This document shows positions 5,967-8,804 of a stretch of DNA of 8,804 nt, one piece after another; the first letter of the stretch is position 1; each line of letters begins with the position of its first letter. The translations under genes and the position numbers were made by a program. The stretch comes from Zoogloeaceae bacterium (GTDB taxonomy: Bacteria > Pseudomonadota > Gammaproteobacteria > Burkholderiales > Rhodocyclaceae): NCBI GenBank assembly GCA_031273145.1, contig JAISSL010000034.1, positions 1-8,804 on the forward strand. Direction: 5' to 3'. Under the pieces are notes generated by a model. That model saw only the letters and a list, made by a program, of their open reading frames with translations. It was not told the origin of the DNA and did not search any database.

Positions 5967-6905
5967 ATGGCAGCCTCTTATGTTGCGCTCATCGTTCTAG
6001 TAGCAGCGGCACTCGTTTTCGTTTTCAAGTGCGTCTGCGTCGTACCCCAGCAATCGGCCTACGTCATCGAGCGGCTGGGTCGTTATCACGACACATTGAC
6101 CGCCGGAATGCGTATCATCATCCCGGTCGTCGACCGGATCGCCTACCGGCATTCCATGAAAGAAATTCCCTACGACGTGACGCCGCAGGTCTGTATCACC
6201 AGAGATAACACCCAGGTGCAGATTGACGGCATCCTCTACTATCAGGTCACGGACGCGCGGCAAGCCTCTTACGGAACTTCCAACTTTGAAATCGCCATCG
6301 AGCAGCTTGCCAAAACCTCGCTGCGTTCCGAAACGGGCAAGCGCGAACTCGACAAACTTTTAGAAGACCGCGAAACCATCAACCGCACCGTGGTGGCGGC
6401 GCTCGATGAAGCCAGCACCAGTTGGGGGGTCAAGGTTCTGCGCTACGAAATCAAGGACATCGTGCCGCCAGATTCCGTCCTGCGCGCCATGCAACTGCAA
6501 ATCACCGCCGAGCGGGAAAAACGCGCCAAAATCGCCGAATCCGAAGGCGAACGGCAAAAGGCCATCAATCTGGCGGAAGGGCAAAAACAGGCGGCTATCG
6601 CCGTCTCCGAAGGCCAGATGACCGCCGCCATCAACAAGGCCAAGGGAGATGCCGAAGCCGTCCGTCTGGTAGCCGAGGCAACCGCTGGCGCGGTCAAGGT
6701 GATTGCCGGCGCCATCAATACCCCCGGCGGGATGGAAGCGGTCAACCTGAAAGTCGCCGAACAGTACGTCGGCGCGTTCGGCAACCTCGCCAAGGTGGGC
6801 ACGACCCTGATTGTCCCCGGCAATCTGGCGGACATGTCGGCGCTGGTCGCAACGGCGCTCAACGTAGTAAAGGCAGACAAGGCCAGTGGCGCGATCGGCA
6901 AATAA
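5967..6905 (+). CDS. SPFH/band-7 membrane protein, QmcA/stomatin-like
   Basis: The predicted protein has 312 residues (E. coli QmcA has 305). Residues about 4-27 form one N-terminal membrane segment, followed by the SPFH domain to about residue 180 (VVPQQSAYVIERLGRYHDTL, then ITRDNTQVQIDGILYYQVTD, then RDxIN-like RETINRTV and WGVKVLRYEIKDIVPP). A charged Ala/Glu/Lys/Gln-rich coiled coil follows at about 180-245, then a short hydrophobic C-terminal part. SPFH proteins oligomerise at the inner membrane, organise lipid microdomains and modulate FtsH-type proteases. AGGA (5956-5959) precedes the ATG. Many bacterial homologues are next to an nfeD gene; none is adjacent here. It is named by family because orthology to qmcA cannot be proven without a tree. 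Confidence 0.92.
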   Translation: MAASYVALIVLVAAALVFVFKCVCVVPQQSAYVIERLGRYHDTLTAGMRIIIPVVDRIAYRHSMKEIPYDVTPQVCITRDNTQVQIDGILYYQVTDARQASYGTSNFEIAIEQLAKTSLRSETGKRELDKLLEDRETINRTVVAALDEASTSWGVKVLRYEIKDIVPPDSVLRAMQLQITAEREKRAKIAESEGERQKAINLAEGQKQAAIAVSEGQMTAAINKAKGDAEAVRLVAEATAGAVKVIAGAINTPGGMEAVNLKVAEQYVGAFGNLAKVGTTLIVPGNLADMSALVATALNVVKADKASGAIGK

Positions 6906-6921
6906 GCGGAAAACATGACAC

Positions 6922-6940
6922 GGGCGGCAGATTGCCGCCC
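6922..6940. terminator. Strong short hairpin after the SPFH gene
   Basis: GGGCGGCA (6922-6929) pairs perfectly with TGCCGCCC (6933-6940) around a three-base loop, 17 bases after the stop codon. No T-run follows, so it may protect the mRNA 3' end or be part of a dispersed palindromic repeat rather than an intrinsic terminator. The rest of 6941-7074 shows no gene. Confidence 0.5.
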
Positions 6941-7074
6941 CTACGGACAATCCAGAAATTCTACGCATTGAAAAAACAATTGCCGTCCGCAAGGACACGC
7001 AATCTGCGTCCCCACAAGTCTTGCGGCTGGCAAGGAAGCAAGCGCAAAATGCGCCCGACTGAATCGAAAACGCG

Positions 7075-7392
7075 CTACCCTTCCTCAAAATCTGCCGCCG
7101 CTTCCCAGATAATCCGCCCTTCCTTTTTTGCCTGTCGGGTTCGGTTGAGCAACTGGATAAACGGCCAGACCCGCTGTCGCAGAGAAATCGGCAGTGGTTT
7201 TCCCTCTTCTTCCGGCATATCCGGGGCGTGTTGAACCAGCCGTTCCAGTGTCGCTACCGCTACCGGAACTTCGCTCTTGTCAATCACGCCCTTTGCCGTG
7301 CAGGGTTTGCCAATGGCTTTCAGCAGGGGACGCGCTATGTCCGCCATCATAAACATTTCTCCAGCCTCGCTGGAACGAAAAGTCACAAGCAT
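7075..7392 (-). CDS. DUF1840 family protein
   Basis: A 105-residue cytoplasmic protein of unknown function. The N-terminus MLVTFRSSEAGEMFMMADIARPLLKAIGK and the following GVIDKSEVPVAVATLERLV match my memory of the DUF1840 family, found mainly in betaproteobacteria. The C-terminal half (ISLRQRVWPFIQLLNRTRQAKKEGRIIWEA) looks helical and amphipathic. No signal peptide, membrane segment or catalytic motif is seen. The ATG at 7392 has GGGAGA (7398-7403) five bases ahead. It is transcribed divergently from serB and convergently with the SPFH gene, so it forms its own unit. Confidence 0.85.
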   Translation of the reverse strand: MLVTFRSSEAGEMFMMADIARPLLKAIGKPCTAKGVIDKSEVPVAVATLERLVQHAPDMPEEEGKPLPISLRQRVWPFIQLLNRTRQAKKEGRIIWEAAADFEEG

Positions 7393-7496
7393 GATTTTCT
7401 CCCGGTTATGCTCAGGCAGGAATGTATCACTGGCGGCGGCCTTCGTTCATGCTTTATTTTGGGCATAATAGCGGTTCTCCCATTTTTCAGGTTTTT

Positions 7497-8372
7497 ATGC
7501 CAACCGATCTCATCGTGCAGGGCGCGGCTCTGCCTTCTTTCCTGCTGGACAGTCTCACCCAGGCAACCGGCGCGGCTTCCGTCAACATGGAAGGCACGCA
7601 GCGCGTCCGCCTGAAAGACGCGCATCGTACCCCGGAATTTCTCCCGCTCATGCCCCTGCTCGAACGGGAACATCTGGATTGGGGTTTCATCCCCGCTGGT
7701 CGAAGACTTGCCGATTATCGCCTGATTGCGTTCGACATGGATTCCACCCTGATTACCATCGAATGTATTGATGAGCTTGCCGATTTTGCGGGGCAGAGGG
7801 AAGCGGTTGCGGCGGTTACGGAAGCGGCGATGCAGGGCGAAATAGACTATCCTGAAAGTCTTTCCCGCCGCCTTGCCCTGCTGGCGGGGCTGGATGCCCG
7901 CATTCTGGCGCGGGTTTATGCGGAGCGCCTGCAACTCTCGCCCGGCGCGCGCGAACTGCTCGCCGCCTGTCACGCTGTAGGGATGCGTTCCGCAATTCTT
8001 TCCGGCGGCTTTACCTACTTTACCGAGCGGCTGCGGATTGAGCTGGGTTTTGATTTTGCCACGTCCAACGAACTGGAAATCGCGGGCGGGAAAATGACCG
8101 GCAGGGTCGTAGGCACGATCATAGATGCGGCGGCCAAGGCCGCGCACTTAAAACGCCTGAAGGCCGAACTGGGGATAGATACCTGTGATGTCATTGCGGT
8201 CGGCGACGGCGCCAACGATCTCCTGATGATGGCGGAAGCCGGACTTTCCGTCGCCTATCAAGCCAAACCCGCAATCCGCGCAAAAGCAGATGTCGTCATT
8301 CATCAGGGTAGGCTGGACAGCATACTGGGACTGCTTTCGGATGCTTTTGTCAGCGCAGAAAAAAATTTCTGA
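7497..8372 (+). CDS. serB: Phosphoserine phosphatase
   Basis: Hydrolyses O-phosphoserine to serine, the last step of serine synthesis, as a HAD-superfamily Mg-dependent enzyme. The protein has 291 residues; an N-terminal domain of about 70 residues precedes the catalytic core, as in E. coli SerB. HAD motif I is FDMDST, with nucleophile D80 and acid D82, followed by ECIDELAD; motif II is the serine in AILSGGFTYF; a lysine follows in the DAAAKAAHL region; motif III/IV is GDGANDLLMM with metal-binding aspartates. The ATG at 7497 has AGG at 7489-7491; the frame is open back to 7422 but those residues lack family similarity. CATAAT (7474-7479) is a possible -10 without a good -35. Nothing is truncated. 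Confidence 0.95.
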   Translation: MPTDLIVQGAALPSFLLDSLTQATGAASVNMEGTQRVRLKDAHRTPEFLPLMPLLEREHLDWGFIPAGRRLADYRLIAFDMDSTLITIECIDELADFAGQREAVAAVTEAAMQGEIDYPESLSRRLALLAGLDARILARVYAERLQLSPGARELLAACHAVGMRSAILSGGFTYFTERLRIELGFDFATSNELEIAGGKMTGRVVGTIIDAAAKAAHLKRLKAELGIDTCDVIAVGDGANDLLMMAEAGLSVAYQAKPAIRAKADVVIHQGRLDSILGLLSDAFVSAEKNF

Positions 8373-8398
8373 CATTCCCTGTAGACATCCTGCATAAA
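8369..8398 (+). promoter_or_regulatory. Possible promoter of the phasin gene
   Basis: CTGACA (8369-8374, five of six, overlapping the serB stop) and CATAAA (8393-8398, four of six) are 18 bases apart, giving a leader of about 98 bases. No intrinsic terminator is visible after serB, so read-through from serB is also possible. The remaining spacer to 8502 is A+T-rich without other signals. Confidence 0.4.
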
Positions 8399-8502
8399 AG
8401 TCATTATCATCCACTCCCCGGTTTCTAATAACAATAATGCAACCGTTTCAAGTTTCTACCAAGTTTCTTTTTTCCACCATGTATCACAGGAGAATTTTCC
8501 AC

Positions 8503-8804
8503 ATGAACACTGCAAAATCCGAACAAATCGCCGCTGCCAACAAAGCCAACGCGGAAGCCCTGCTGGCGCTCATGCGTAGCACGATGGACAACATCGAGAA
8601 GTTCGCTAACCTCAATTTCAGCACCCTGCGCGAAAACCTTCAGACCAGCTCCAAGAACACGGACTCGCTTCTGTCGGTCAAGGATCCCAAGCAGGCGCTT
8701 GCAATGCAAAGCGCCATCGCCGAGCCTTCCCTGGAAAGCGCCCGCGCCTACTACCACAATCTGTATGAGCTGGTACTGGGAATGCAGAAGGACATCACCA
8801 ATGT
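8503..8804 (+). CDS. Phasin family protein, 3'-truncated by the window edge
   Basis: Phasins coat polyhydroxyalkanoate granules and control their size and number. One hundred complete codons are visible: MNTAKSEQIAAANKANAEALLALMRSTM, then IEKFANLNFSTLRENLQ, SLLSVKDPKQALAMQSAIAEPSLESARAYYHNLYELV. The helical amphipathic pattern and the KFANLNF...LxVKDPQ-like arrangement are typical of the betaproteobacterial phasin family, usually about 180-190 residues, so roughly half is missing. AGGAGA (8488-8493) lies nine bases before the ATG. It implies PHA storage, but no PHA synthase or depolymerase gene is in view. Confidence 0.88.
   Translation, partial: MNTAKSEQIAAANKANAEALLALMRSTMDNIEKFANLNFSTLRENLQTSSKNTDSLLSVKDPKQALAMQSAIAEPSLESARAYYHNLYELVLGMQKDITN

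Noticed and set aside
5874..6996. Similar words CAATTGCCGTCTGCAAG (near 5872) and CAATTGCCGTCCGCAAG (near 6977) flanking the SPFH gene
   Set aside because: The similarity is about 17 bases with a mismatch and does not extend clearly to either side. It could be chance or fragments of a dispersed repeat; too weak to call.

Overview
The window looks like a piece of a betaproteobacterial chromosome. This rests on an RpoD with a long Lys/Ala/Pro-rich N-terminal extension sitting next to a tRNA-Ile(CAU) gene, a DUF1840 protein, a phasin (polyhydroxyalkanoate granule protein), and moderately high G+C (36 of 60 bases in a sample of rpoD, 2401-2460). The genus cannot be named from sequence reading alone.

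Left part (1-2268). The 3' part of folB (folate synthesis) is followed by a complete mqsR-mqsA type II toxin-antitoxin operon with all toxin catalytic residues and all four antitoxin zinc cysteines. Next comes a strong hairpin terminator, then an A+T-rich gene for an ankyrin-repeat lipoprotein. A 101-bp direct repeat follows: its second copy is the last 20 codons of mqsA plus downstream DNA, and it runs into the 3' end of a reverse-strand tRNA-Ile(CAU). The ankyrin gene is therefore bracketed by near-perfect direct repeats (99/101) at a tRNA 3' end, with a truncated dispersed-repeat-like motif at its right edge. This is the most accessory-like part of the window.

Middle (2336-5765, reverse strand). 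rpoD encodes the housekeeping sigma factor. Its basic N-terminal tail contains an internal tandem duplication, and an extended -10 promoter with a 9-bp inverted repeat lies just upstream. Further upstream is a Sel1-repeat lipoprotein, in the place where primase (dnaG) often lies.

Right part (5967-8804). A QmcA/stomatin-like SPFH membrane protein (+) is followed by a DUF1840 protein (-), serB for the last step of serine synthesis (+), and the start of a phasin gene cut by the window edge. These are mostly ordinary single-gene units with their own ribosome binding sites.

I do not see a clearly new multi-gene system. The observations most worth checking are the repeat-bracketed ankyrin lipoprotein at the tRNA end, the inverted repeat over the rpoD promoter, the apparently leaderless mqsR transcript, and the unusual D-loop and position 48 of the tRNA.
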